Source of the DNA: Sipunculus nudus
Lineage: Eukaryota > Annelida > Sipuncula > Golfingiida > Sipunculidae
Length of the DNA: 64,000 nucleotides
Direction of reading: 5' to 3'
Assembly: GCA_026874595.1 (NCBI GenBank)
Contig: CM049316.1
Location: 28,877,339 to 28,941,338 of the forward strand
Shown here: one piece after another, positions 48,926-59,670 of the stretch
Layout of the letters: every line of letters starts with the position of its first letter
How positions within the stretch are numbered: position 1 is the first letter of the stretch
Position numbers and translations under genes: made by a program
Notes under the pieces: model-generated
What the model was told of the DNA's origin: nothing
Seen by the model: the letters and a program-made list of their open reading frames with translations, nothing else
Databases searched by the model: none

Positions 48926-49207
48926 AACCTCAATGAAGTTACAATTTCGTATGCAGGGGAGCCTGTCTCAGCGACCAATAAGAACTTCTAAAACGGACCC
49001 AGAAATCAGACAAAACATACATGTGAGATCTGATTTTATTTAGACAAATATGAACATAATTCTATTTCGAATTTCCATCATAAAAGATATACATGTATCT
49101 TTATTTTATTTTGTCTAAATAATTTCTAAACAATGCCTGCTGTATATAACTGGATGATCGGTATTTAAGGTTATAGACACTGTCCTTTATGATTATATTT
49201 TGTTTTT

Positions 49208-51010
49208 GTTTTGACCTTCAGTCAATCAGAAATTAAGTCAAAAGAGTTTTATGATGCTGATGATGATATCTGAACCCTTACTTTACTTTTCTTTATTCCC
49301 CGTTGAGGTTTTTTTCCCGCTGGGTTCTGTATCGCAATTGGTCCAACCGGTCAAACTTTCCCAGCAAATAGGTTCGTGCCTTGACGCTGTCCTAAAAGTA
49401 TTTTCGTGTCCCTGACCTTATCATCTACATACTATCAAGTCTGTGGATTCGCTTTCACAAACCTTGATGGAGCTACACTGCCTGGCGAATATTTCATGAA
49501 CATTGAAAAAGACAGTTGAATCAATCATATTGTTTTACACATCTCTCGTACAAAGTGTGGTTACCTTCAGTATTATCTGCTGGTGGAATAATTTGAGTGT
49601 CGCTAACAAAGACAGATTTGAAAGAAACTGCAGAACGTATTATTGGTGTAGACTTAGAAAACTTTGAAAGCATGTATTGTCTAAAGGTACTGAGTCAGTT
49701 TAAAGCCATGATGAGAAGTCAGTATCCGTTGAGTGGAGCAATCAGAAGGTTGAAATCTGGAACACGTATACTGTCCATCATGTGCAAAACAAATCGTTTC
49801 AGGGGCTAATTTATGCCCAGTGCAGAGTTTGGTAAATAAGCATATGTAAAGCATTAATATGTGTTCTAGTCGTTAATCATTATGCTTTTTACACAGTATT
49901 ATGATTATTATTAATATCATTTTTTTCTTAGTTGTGCCACATATCAGTTGTTTGACACCCTAATTCCGTATTGGCAATAAATGATATCTTATCATCTCTT
50001 ATCTTATCTTATCATATGATACAATAACACTTGTTTTGCGCGGACGTTTGGTGCCACCTGGTCTTGATCAAAAGTATAGCACTAATGGGAAGGCATCGAC
50101 AATTTTAGCAGTGTATTGTTTGCTTTATATTTACTGGTTTTGATTGGCAAGCTTTGTTTTTTTTCGGCCCGAACACTTGCAGGCGTGTAGATTATACATG
50201 AAATAGACACCAGAGAGCTGAATCAGTCCTCTGAAAGGATAACCACAGACTCTGTAGTATGAAGGTGGTCCTTATAAAACGCTGAGTGATTAATTCCTCG
50301 TAAGCATTTCACATACTTTTCCATGTACACCATCGTAAGGCAAAACGCATGGATGTCACAAATATGATGCCAGAAGAGTTTGCCGCAAGAAGCTCTATTA
50401 CTTCGCGAGTTTCTTCCGGCAGGGTTTTCCCCCAAGGCCGAGCACTGCCGATAGGATCTATATCAATACCTTCAAAGCGTTTCAAAATCTATTGGTAGAA
50501 TGGATGACCAGGTAAACATTTCGAAATTTTCATTAATTGATATATTTACATATATGAATCGGAAGTAGTGAAAATATTCAATTCACATGTCCATAATGCT
50601 GTCGAATTATGAAATGAAATGTTTTGTATTCTGATATGTATTGTTTGATATATGACATACTTTTTCATTACTATGCTACACATAAAAAGAAATGTTCAGT
50701 ATTTTTTATATATTTTTAATATTTGTCATAGCTTTTCATCACCAATATGGAGACAAATGACAATTAATGGTGTACATATCATGTTGCTGTGACCTTGCTA
50801 CCAGCTGTCTCGTATTAAGGAAACGTCAATTATTTTTACATATTTTAGAGGAGAGCTTATTTAGTACAAATCTACCAACACACTATGAGACCACGTTTCC
50901 CTGCAATAAGGAGCTTTGTTTTCATCCGCAACTAAAGCAACTGAATCAGAATTTTTTGTTGGAAGAGCAGTAAATGGACCCGGATCCCGATAAGAGGACG
51001 TAAAGTAGGG
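49208..51010. repeat. Segmental array unit A (segments X and Y)
   Basis: This block aligns by eye at roughly 90% to 53264-55073. It begins at GACCTTCAGT and stops at GACGTAAAGTAGG, where unit B starts mid-unit at ACTCATTTATGCCC. X holds exon-like frames (for example ATGAACATTGAAAAAGACAG), but in this copy the frame leading to them has an in-frame TGA where unit C has TGG. The + strand frame 49597-49809 differs from its copy at 53647 by about 11 changed residues against 1 silent change, so it is not treated as a gene. Segment Z is absent. Confidence 0.8.
50223..50435 (-). other. Antisense frame in segment Y, unit A
   Basis: Open to TGA at 50223-50225, with a core LFWHHICDIHAFCLT followed by VYMEKYVKCLRGINHSAF and a DHLHTTESVVIL tail. 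The same frame is at 54300-54521, and its last 50 codons are open in unit B (about 51422 up). Between A and C over that stretch I count about five conservative replacements (Lys/Arg, Tyr/Phe, Glu/Asp, Met/Ile, Ser/Pro) and five silent changes, a more coding-like pattern than any other frame in the array. No family recognised and no acceptor settled. It may be a terminal exon. Confidence 0.2.
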
Positions 51011-51101
51011 ACTCATTTATGCCCAGTGCAGTAAGTTTGTTCAATAAGCATATGTAAAGCATTAATATGTTTTCTAGTCGTTAATCATATGCTTTTTACA
51101 C

Positions 51102-51137
<36 letters not shown>

Positions 51138-52219
51138 ATTATTATTTTCTTAGTTGTGCCACATATCAGTTGCTTGACACCTAAATTCCGTATTAGCAAT
51201 CAATGATATCTTATCTTATCATATGATACAATAACACTTGTTTTGTGCGGATGTCTGGTGCGACCTGGTCTCAATCAAAAGTATAGCACTAATGGGAAGG
51301 CATCGAAAATTTTAGCAGTGTATTGTTTGCTTTATATTTAGTGGATTTGATTGACAGGCTTTGTTTTTTTTCTGCCAGAGAACTTGCAGGCGTGTAGATT
51401 ATTCATGAAATAGACACCAGAGAGCTGAATCAATCATCTGAAAGGATAACCACAGACTCTGTAGTGTGAAGGTGGTCCTTATAAAACGCTGAGTGATTAA
51501 TTCCTCGCAAGCATTTCACATACATTTCCATGTACACCAGCGTAAGACAAAACGCATGGATGTCACAAATATGATGCCAGAAGAGTTTGCCACAATAGCT
51601 CTATTACGTCGCGAGTTTCTTTCGGCAGGGTTTTTCCCAAAGACCGAACACTGCCGATAGGATCTAAATCATAACCTTCAAAGCGTTTCAAAGTCTATTG
51701 ATAGAGTGGATGACCAGGTTAACATTTCGAAATTTTCGTTAATTGATATATTTACAGATATGAATAGGGGGTAGTGAAAATATTCAATTCACATGTCCAT
51801 AGTGCTGTCGAATTATGAAAAGAAATGTTCTGTATTCTGATATGTATTGTTTGATATTTGACATACTTTTTTCATAACAATGTTACACATAAAAAGAAAT
51901 GCTCAGTATTTTTGAATATATTTTTAACATTTGTCATTTTTTTCATCACCAATATGGACAAATGACAATGAATGGTTTACATATCATGTTGTTGTGACCT
52001 TACTACCAGTTGTCTCGTATTACGGAAACGTCTATTATTTTCACATATTTTTAAGGGGAGCTTATTTAGTACAATCCCAACACACAATGAGACCACGTTT
52101 CCCCCTGTAATAAGGAGCTTTGTTTTCATCCGCTACTGAAGCAACTGAATCAGGATTTTTTTGGAAGAGCAGGTTATGGACCCGGATCCCGATAGGAGGA
52201 CGTATGAAGTAGGATTACC

Positions 52220-52530
52220 TTGTCTTGGCGGAGGTATGCACTTAACTGAGACCCATCTAGTTAGCCATTCTATTTCTATGACCCCTAACACACTGACAGT
52301 GGTATAAACTCAGGTTTTTTTTTACTTCACGTGTAATTGTTGTCTCCGACAGCAGGATGTACGTTCGTTCCTGTTCGTGTGTTTGTGTGTTTGATCACAA
52401 CATATCTCTTGCAGACATAGATGGAATCTCATGAAATTTTCAGGGCATTTTGTGCAATGGCCAGTAAAGAATAGATTAGATTATGGTATGGATCCATTAC
52501 ATGATCCGGATCAAGGAACATCAACAAGGA
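52220..52530 (+). repeat. CCTCCGCCA-family dispersed repeat, copy 2 (in segment Z)
   Basis: CTTGGCGGAGGTATGC at 52224 (inverted core), then GTTCGTGTGTTTGTGTG, GGAATCTCATGAAATTTTCA, GGGCATTT and ATGATCCGGATCAAG. Duplicated at 55100-55345 as part of the array. Confidence 0.55.
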
Positions 52531-52961
52531 ACATTCGTAAATGTACAGTCAATTATGCACGAATTAACTTTTGAATATGGTTTGAATAAGTGAATGACGG
52601 ATTTGTTGTCTTTTTTAAATGTTAATCATTATCTCTGTCCGTTTATGTCAGGCAGACTCACAGGCGAAGCTGTATGGATTATTAAAACAGCTCTGGAATA
52701 CAAAATGAAGCCTTCATGTTATACCCCGGGAGTACGTGATACTCGTTTGCTTAAATGAAACTAAATCCTGGAAAACATGATTTATTAAAACCTTTGAGTT
52801 GTCAAGTGTGATAACACTGTTGTGCCCCGGGAAAAAAAGAACACACCGACGCCTACGTACATCGGGCTTTGTGTAGACCTGGACCAGGCTCCTGTGCATC
52901 TATGAATAATCTATAAATGAAAATAATCACTTAACCGAGTTCTTTAAAAGAGATTTAATGC

Positions 52962-53228
52962 ATGGTGAAATTCTATAACGTTTATTGCGATGTGATAAAT
53001 ATCATAGTGTTACACAGTATAAATGTTGTGTCAGCCGTTGCTTTCTTGTTGTATTCCGCGCTGACGGGTAAGAAATTGCATCTTTCTTTAATTAGATATC
53101 TTTATTTATTGACTGTCTGAACTGTGATATTTTTTTCAGTTATACTCAATGAAAATAAAGGTATTTGCATGACAATTACTGGTCTAATATCGCACAAAAG
53201 GAGCGTAATCAGATTTTCTATATATTGA
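52962..53228 (+). CDS. Candidate two-exon membrane microprotein gene, copy 1
   Basis: Seen: TATA box CTATAAAT (about 52911) some 50 bp before ATG 52962; exon 1 to 53067 (35 codons plus one base); donor ACGG|GTAAGA; a 72-nt intron with a CTGAAC branch-like site and TTTTTTCAG; exon 2 53140-53228, in frame, ending TGA. The product is about 64 residues: a short polar N terminus, a hydrophobic core of roughly 25 residues (INVVSAVAFLLYSALTVIL), then a basic tail. It lies in segment Z of the array at 49-56 kb. The second copy at 55791 keeps the same exon and intron lengths. By eye nearly all differences between the copies change amino acids, so purifying selection is not shown. It may be a recent tandem gene pair, a fast-evolving family, or a chance frame in duplicated DNA. 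Confidence 0.3.
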
Positions 53229-54299
53229 ATTTGGATAAATATCGATTACAAAACAGATGAGATGACCTTCAGTAAATCAGAAATCAAGTCAAAAGAGTTT
53301 TATGATGCTGATGATGATATATGAAACCCTACTTTATTTTCTATATTCCCCGTTCAGTTATTTTTCCGCCGGGTTCTGTATCGCATTTCAGTCTAACCAG
53401 TAAAACTTTCCCAGCAAATAGGTTCGTGCCTTGGCGCTGTCCTCAAAGTATTTTCGTGTCCCTGACCTTATCATCTTCATACAATCAAGTCTGTGGATTC
53501 GCTTTCACAAACCTTGATGGTGCTACACTGTCTGACGAATATTTCATGAACATTGAAAAAGACAGCTGAACCAATTATATTGTTTTACACATCTCATGTA
53601 CAAAGTGTGGTAACCTTCAATATTGTCTGCTGGTGGAATAATTTGAGTGTCGCTAACCAAGAAAGATTGGAAAGAAACTGCAGAACGTATTATTGGTGTA
53701 GACTTAGAAAACTTTAAAAGCATATATTGTCTAAAGGTACTGAGTAAGTTTAAAACCATGATGAGAAGTCAGTATCCGTTGTGTGAAGCAATCAGATGGT
53801 TGAAATCTGGAAGACGTATACAGTCCATCATGTGCAAAACAAATCGTTTCAGGGACTCATTTATGCCCAGTGAGTTTGATCAATAAGCATATGTAAAGCA
53901 TTAATATGTGTTCTAGTCGTTAATCATTATGCTTTTTACACAGTATTATTGTTACTATTATTATTATTATTATTATTATTATCAATATTAATATTATTAT
54001 TTTCTTAATTGTGCCACATATCAGTTGCTTTACACCCTAATTCCGTATTGGCAATCAATGATATCTTATCTTATCTTATATTATCGTATCATATGATACA
54101 CTAACACTTGTTTTGCGCGGACGTCTGGCGCGATCTGGTCTCGATCAAAAGTATAGCACTAATGGGAAGGCATCGACAATTTTAGCAGTGTATTGTTTGC
54201 TTTATATTTACTGGATTTGATTGGCAGGCTTTGTTTTTTTTCGGCCCGAACACTTGCAGGCGTGTAGATTATTCATGAAATAGACACCAGAGAGCTGAA

Positions 54300-54521
54300 T
54301 CAATCATCTGAAAGGATAACCACAGACTCTGTAGTGTGAAGATGGTCCTTAAAAAACGCTGAGTGATTAATTCCTCGCAAGCATTTCACATACTTTTCCA
54401 TGTACACTATCGTAAGGCAAAACGCATGGATGTCACAAATATGATGCCAAAAGAGTCTGCCGCAAGGAGCTCTATTACTTCGCGAGTTTCTTTCGGCAGG
54501 GTTTTCCCAAAGACCGAACAC
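54300..54521 (-). other. Antisense frame in segment Y, unit C
   Basis: Counterpart of 50223-50435, ending at the same stop position and open for 73 codons. Its C-terminal half is nearly identical to unit A at the protein level. The product is unrecognised and may be an exon of an undescribed gene or a decayed one. Confidence 0.2.
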
Positions 54522-55094
54522 TGCCGATAGGATCTAAATCATAACCTTCAAAGCGTTTCAAAGTCTATTGATAGAGTGGATGAACAGGTTAACATTTCGA
54601 AATTTTCGTTAATTGATATGTTTACAGATATGAATAGGGAGTAGTGAAAATATTCAATTCACATGTCCATAGTGCTGTCGAATTATGAAAGAAATGTTCT
54701 GTATTCTGATATGTATTGTTTGATATTTTACATACATTTTTATAACAATGCTACACATAAAAAAAATGCTCAGTATTTTTGGAAATATTTTTAACATTTG
54801 TCAAAGCTTTTCATCACCAATGTGGAGACAAATGACAATTAATGGTATACATATCATGTTGTTGTGACCTTGCTACCAGTTGTCTTGTATTAAGGAAACG
54901 TCAATTATTTTCACATATTTTAGAGGAGAGCTTATTTAGTATAATTCCAACACACAATGAGACCACGTTTCCCCCTGTAAATAAGGAGCTTTGTTTTCAT
55001 CCGCAACTAAAGCAACTGAATCATTTTTTTCTTGGAAAAGCAGAAAATGGACCCGGATCCCGATAAGAGGACGTATAAAGTAGGATTACCTTGG

Positions 55095-55345
55095 CTTGTC
55101 GGAGGTATGCGCTTAACTGAGACCCTTCTAGTTAGCTATTCTATTTCTATGACCCCTAACACACAGACAGTGGTATAAACTCAGGATTTTTACTTCACGT
55201 ATACTTGTTGTCTGTTTGTTCACAACATAAATCTTCCAGACATGAATGGAATATCATGAAATTTCAGGACATTTCGTGCATAGGCCAATGAAGAACAGTT
55301 TATGGTATGGATCCATCACATGATCCGGAACAAGGAACATCATCA
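55095..55345 (+). repeat. CCTCCGCCA-family dispersed repeat, copy 3 (in segment Z)
   Basis: Same element as 52220-52530, with small deletions: GGAATATCATGAAATTTCAG and ATGATCCGGAACAAGGAAC. Confidence 0.55.
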
Positions 55346-55790
55346 ATGAATATTCACAAATGTACACTCAATTATGCACGAATGAACTTATGAATATGGG
55401 TCGAATAAGTGATTGACGGATTTTCCGTGTTGTTTTTTTTAAATATTACTAACTCTGTCCGTTTAATGCAGGCAGACAACACGCGAAGCTATATATATAT
55501 GAATTATTGAAAACAGCTCTGGAATACAAAATGAAGCCTTCATATTATACCCCAGGAGAACGTGATACTCGTGTGTTTAAATGAAACTGAACCCTGGAAA
55601 ACATGATTTATTAAAACCTTTGAGTCGTCAAGTGTGATAACACTCTTGTGCCCGGGGGATAAAAGAACACACCGAGTACGCCTACGTACATCGGGCTTTA
55701 TATGGACCTGGACAAGGTCCTGCTGCATAAGTAAATAATCTATAAATGAAAATAATCACTTGACTGAGTTCTTGAAAAGAGATTTCATGC

Positions 55791-56057
55791 ATGGTGAAAT
55801 TCTATAACGTTCATTGCGATGTGATACATTTCATACTGTCAAACAGTATAAATGTTGTGTCAGCCGTTGCTTTCTTGTTGTATTCCGCGCTGACGGGTAA
55901 GAAATTGCATCTTGCTTTAATTAGATAGCTTTATTTATTGACTGTCTCAACTGTGGTATGTTTTTCAGTTATACTCAACAAAAATAAAGGTATTTGCATG
56001 ACAATTGCTGGTCTAATATCGTACAAAAGGAGGGTAATCAGATTTTCTAAATATTGA
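55791..56057 (+). CDS. Candidate two-exon membrane microprotein gene, copy 2
   Basis: Duplicate of the gene at 52962. TATA box CTATAAAT is about 50 bp upstream at 55740; exon 1 is 55791-55896, the intron 55897-55968 (72 nt, GTAAGA to TTTTTCAG), exon 2 55969-56057 ending TGA. There is no indel against copy 1 over 267 bp, while other parts of the Z segments carry several indels. The hydrophobic core is identical; the N-terminal third and tail differ (for example Glu to Lys and Ser to Arg). No AATAAA follows closely. Confidence 0.3.
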
Positions 56058-56457
56058 GTTTGCATAAATGTCGACGACAAACCAGATGAAAAGGCATAGG
56101 AGATGCCCCTGGGCAATGATGATATCTCACAAAGCACTCTGTTAGAATAATTAATTTTAATATGCATGTATACACCACGCCATTCATAAATAACCTTTAT
56201 AATCCTTCAGTATTAGTGGCCCGGGGATGGTGTGATTAATTAAAATTCCAGGATTTAAGGAATATGGATCCAGGGATAAAGCAATCCTTAGGAGAGGCCG
56301 AGGGCCCATGATTAATTAAGAAAATAACAGGAATAATTAAGAGCAAAGTTCTGACCGCATACTACAGTTTACTATAGATGGATAAAACAAGAAAAGGTGA
56401 CAGATGGCAAGAAAGAATAATGTGAACATTTATTAGCAAAGTTAAAATTGATACCAT

Positions 56458-56461
<4 letters not shown>

Positions 56462-56509
<48 letters not shown>

Positions 56510-56521
56510 GAGAGAGAGAGA
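56462..56521. repeat. (GA)n microsatellite
   Basis: About 29 units with one GTGA interruption, 370 bp past the array end. Confidence 0.95.
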
Positions 56522-58764
56522 TTAAGAGAATAAAAAGAAATTATGTGGAGAAAAATAGTAAGGAAATAAATAGACATGCAGAAAAACAGACAGCCCGATG
56601 GTCACAAAAAGAATTAAAAAGGAAGACACCGGATATGGAAATATAGAACTTGAACGATTACCGGAAACCCCACGTCTTTCCGGCAGTCACCAGACGTTAC
56701 GGCTGTCTGAAAGTACTGTTTGGTAATACATGACACATCTAACCTAAGCCTGGGCTGTACTAATTAAATGTAAAATCAAGATACACCTGTGACCTGGTTA
56801 ATGGTACCCTCGCAAGATTGTTCGTTTTGGGGACGACGTCACTACGCTAATTTCTGTTGTAATTGTAATACTAGTCTGTAAATGTTGTTCTTGTATAACT
56901 CCGCCAAGTGGCGAGGTATCATATTTTTCCTTTCGGTCGTTTCTTGGAGGGATAATATTTTACTAACTTATGAGTTATGACCTGATTTTAATAGAACCTT
57001 GTAGTCGCTTTAGGTAACACACAAGGGACAATTTCTTATATTTTGAAGTGAAATATTTTAAATTGAAATGATTAGACAGCATTATAAAATAGGGTAATTA
57101 CACAAATTAAGTATATTTGTTGTCGCGTCTGTTTTGCAACCCATCTCGAAGGAGTGTAAAAAGAACGTGACACATAGTTGTCTGATTGGAATCATGTTAT
57201 CGATGAAGGCTAGAGACTAGACATCTAGTTTTGTTTATTTCATAATATTCAGCTACGTAAATATCGCAACATTGACGTAGTGGCTCTGAAATAATTAGTA
57301 TACCAGTGCTTCTGTTGAAAATGATACCCGTAAATATGTGGGATCTATTAACTCATAAGAAAGAGAGAATAAATGGATAACATTCATTGAGCGGCATGAA
57401 AAACATTTAAACTTGAATATAACCCAACAGAACGCATACCTCCGCCAAGGCAGAACAATCTCATCGGATCCGCCTGTTTATCCTTATTTTCACCCAGGTA
57501 ATGGGAATGTTACCTGACAGATGCTCCATCTCTCCTTAATGTTTCGTAAAATATGTTAAAGGATTTTGCATAATAGTACTGGAAAACAAAGACGGATGAA
57601 AACATAACCTCCTTGGGTAGATATTAAAATCTAAAGAGTACAACAAGACACTTTAAGGTAAAATTGAATGATTAGACTGTCATCATTACTGTATTATAAT
57701 GAAAGAAAGAAAAACCAACTTTTTCCTCTTTTTTATACTTCTCTTCTGTAACTTAGCTTTACTTACGAGGCTGCCCGACCCGGTATTTTAAACAATAGCG
57801 AGTACTCATAATTTCTACATGCGACCTGTGATACCAATTTATTGTGGACGCAAAATGACGTCCCCTATGAAACTAGGAGAAAAAAAAGTCCCTCTGGGTT
57901 CGAAAAGGGGAACAAAGTTTTCCGAAAAAGAACGTCAAGGCAAGAACCGATCTCCGGAGAGATTTTGGTGACAATGCCTCATGTATCATCATAGTTTAGA
58001 GCGGAATAACGCTTTTATTGCCAAGCCAATGTCTTCAGTAAATTTCACATTTTACTTTGTCACAGGTTACGTTAATATCTTGAGCTTGGGTGGAGAAATG
58101 ACCTCTCCTCTTTTTCACATAGAAAATAGATCACCGACCTTGGATTGAGTGTCTAAGCTTACAATTCTCCAGGTTGCAAGTGTCAGTCTTACAGTCTTGA
58201 AGGATGGTTTGTAATTATACGCCTGCAGATGAGTTGATATGATACCATTATACCTTCAAGGAAACATCAGAAGCGAACGCTGAAGGCACATCTGCCTGGC
58301 TAGCGGCCTGGTTTATCCTAGAATTGTGGTCTTAGTGCAGACAGGGAAACACTTATGGTGTTTTCACCTTTGAAACACGAACCAAATTAACTAGCTGCAA
58401 TTTTCATTTTATCCACTCAGAACGGAGTGGTGTATAGCTTTAATCCATACTATCTACTTTTATGGAGCTTAATAAAAGAACGCAACTGGATAGTAAATGG
58501 TGTGCGGAGGAAAGCACACAAACAGGCGGATCAAATGAGAGAAAAACGGTTTTTGTCCTGTTGAAAGGGAAGCGTAGGCGCAGGACCTGACGGCCTGGTT
58601 TGATTGTTAACATTTAACTTAAAGGTAAAGTAAATGTCTGCAGGCTGTTCATTTGAGAACGCATCACGTTCAAACGACTAAATACTTGGTACACAGGAAG
58701 GATGGGTCAAAAGGACAAGACGTGACGCCATCCTTTCTTAGCTCTCCAGCCGAAGTGAAAAATC

Positions 58765-58985
58765 TTTGCCTCCGCCAAAAGGTTATGCGTTCAATCCCGT
58801 TAGTGTGTGTGTTTGCGCGCGCGTGTAAAGGTGTGTTCGTGTGTTTGTTCAGATCATAACTCACGCAACCATTAATTGAATCTCATGAAATTTTCAGGGC
58901 ATTTCGGGAGGAAACCAGAAAGAAACAATTAGATTTTGGTGTGGATTCGGCCCATGATCTGGGTCCAGGAAGGACTGCCATGAAT
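58765..58985 (+). repeat. CCTCCGCCA-family dispersed repeat, copy 4
   Basis: TTTGCCTCCGCCAAAAGGTT, TTAGTGTGTGTGTTTGCGCG, GAATCTCATGAAATTTTCAG, GATTTTGGTGTGGATTCGG and GGTCCAGGAAG. Closest to copy 1. A further short piece (CATACCTCCGCCAAGGCAG) is at 57435. Confidence 0.6.
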
Positions 58986-59589
58986 ATTCACAAAAGTATA
59001 TTCACCTATGCACGAGTGGCCGGGTGAATGCAAACACGGGTGGGGGGAATTTTTGAACGAATAAACCTGGGAGTATGGGTCGAATAAGAGACTGCAAACA
59101 CGTTGTTTTGGAGCATCCCACAATAATATGCAATAATTAAATATGCTAGCTTCCCCTTTTTGCAAACGACATGGAAAGATAAAGACGCTATTAGCTTTTG
59201 TAAAACATAATCTTGAGTGACTTTCTGAGTTTAGTGTTTTATATATTTTTTCTAATATCGCCTGGAGACTAAAACGGAGTTCGAAACGAGGCTCCAGCTT
59301 CCAAGTGCATTCACCGCCAGACTTAATTCATGGCTGGTCAGTACACGTCGTTCTCCCAAGCTGGCGTGCCTGGATTTGTTTCACCTACGCCCGGGCCGCT
59401 GACGTCACAAAAGTATATGATTTATGGAGACGAACCATTCTGAATTTGTTGAAAATGTAAACAGGTTTCATTAATTTGATTGGTCTCGTCTGCATTTTTT
59501 CTCATAAAGTGGATTGAATTTGATGAAATAATTAGGGTTTGGGTAACTCCCCAGGGGTAATTCATTGAAATTAATCATAAGATTGGCAT

Positions 59590-59670
59590 AATCCGGACCA
59601 TTATACAATGACAAACGTTGAACCGTGACAAACATTGAACCGTGACAAAAAGGGGGGGGGGCACAGGGGG
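59590..59670. repeat. Short direct duplication and G tract
   Basis: GTTGAACCGTGACAAA occurs as a pair about 19 bp apart (the second reads ATTGAACC), followed by a G run at 59651. Another G run is at 60306. Confidence 0.5.

Larger units (their letters stand above)
47216..49207. other. Non-coding stretch before the segmental array
   Basis: Short TAAACTTTT repeats (47700-47735), AT-rich DNA and a (TA)n tract. A paired word AATCAGACAAAACATACA with TGTGATCTGATTTTTATTTAG-like sequence occurs at 48300 and 49003, a ~45-bp direct repeat. Confidence 0.4.
51011..53263. repeat. Segmental array unit B (segments Y and Z)
   Basis: Begins mid-unit (matching 49800 onward), includes an ATT trinucleotide run at 51107-51136, and carries the complete Z segment: a CCTCCGCCA-family repeat (about 52220-52530) and the microprotein gene copy at 52962. 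It is followed directly by unit C at 53264. The antisense frame found in Y of units A and C has a 1-nt deletion here near 51590. Confidence 0.8.
53264..56095. repeat. Segmental array unit C (complete X-Y-Z)
   Basis: The only complete copy, about 2.83 kb. X is 53264-53865, Y 53865-55073 with an ATT run at 53944-53998 and GATA/TATC repeats near 54060-54100, Z 55074-56095 with the second microprotein gene copy. Homology with unit B ends near 56090. An X frame (53401-53569) ends CGFAFTNLDGATLSDEYF and follows a possible acceptor at 53383; it is broken by a stop in unit A. Confidence 0.8.

Noticed and set aside
49597-49809. Plus-strand frame in segment Y (also 53647-53886), superficially protein-like
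   Set aside because: No ATG start, and copies differ by about 11 replacements to 1 silent change; nothing supports coding.
52714-52899. Minus frame in segment Z, also at 55540-55728
   Set aside because: Many replacement differences plus a codon indel between copies; no coding signature.
57768-57826. 59-bp minus-strand segment between CACAG and GTAAGT with two open frames
   Set aside because: Weak pyrimidine tract, too short to judge, no partner exon.
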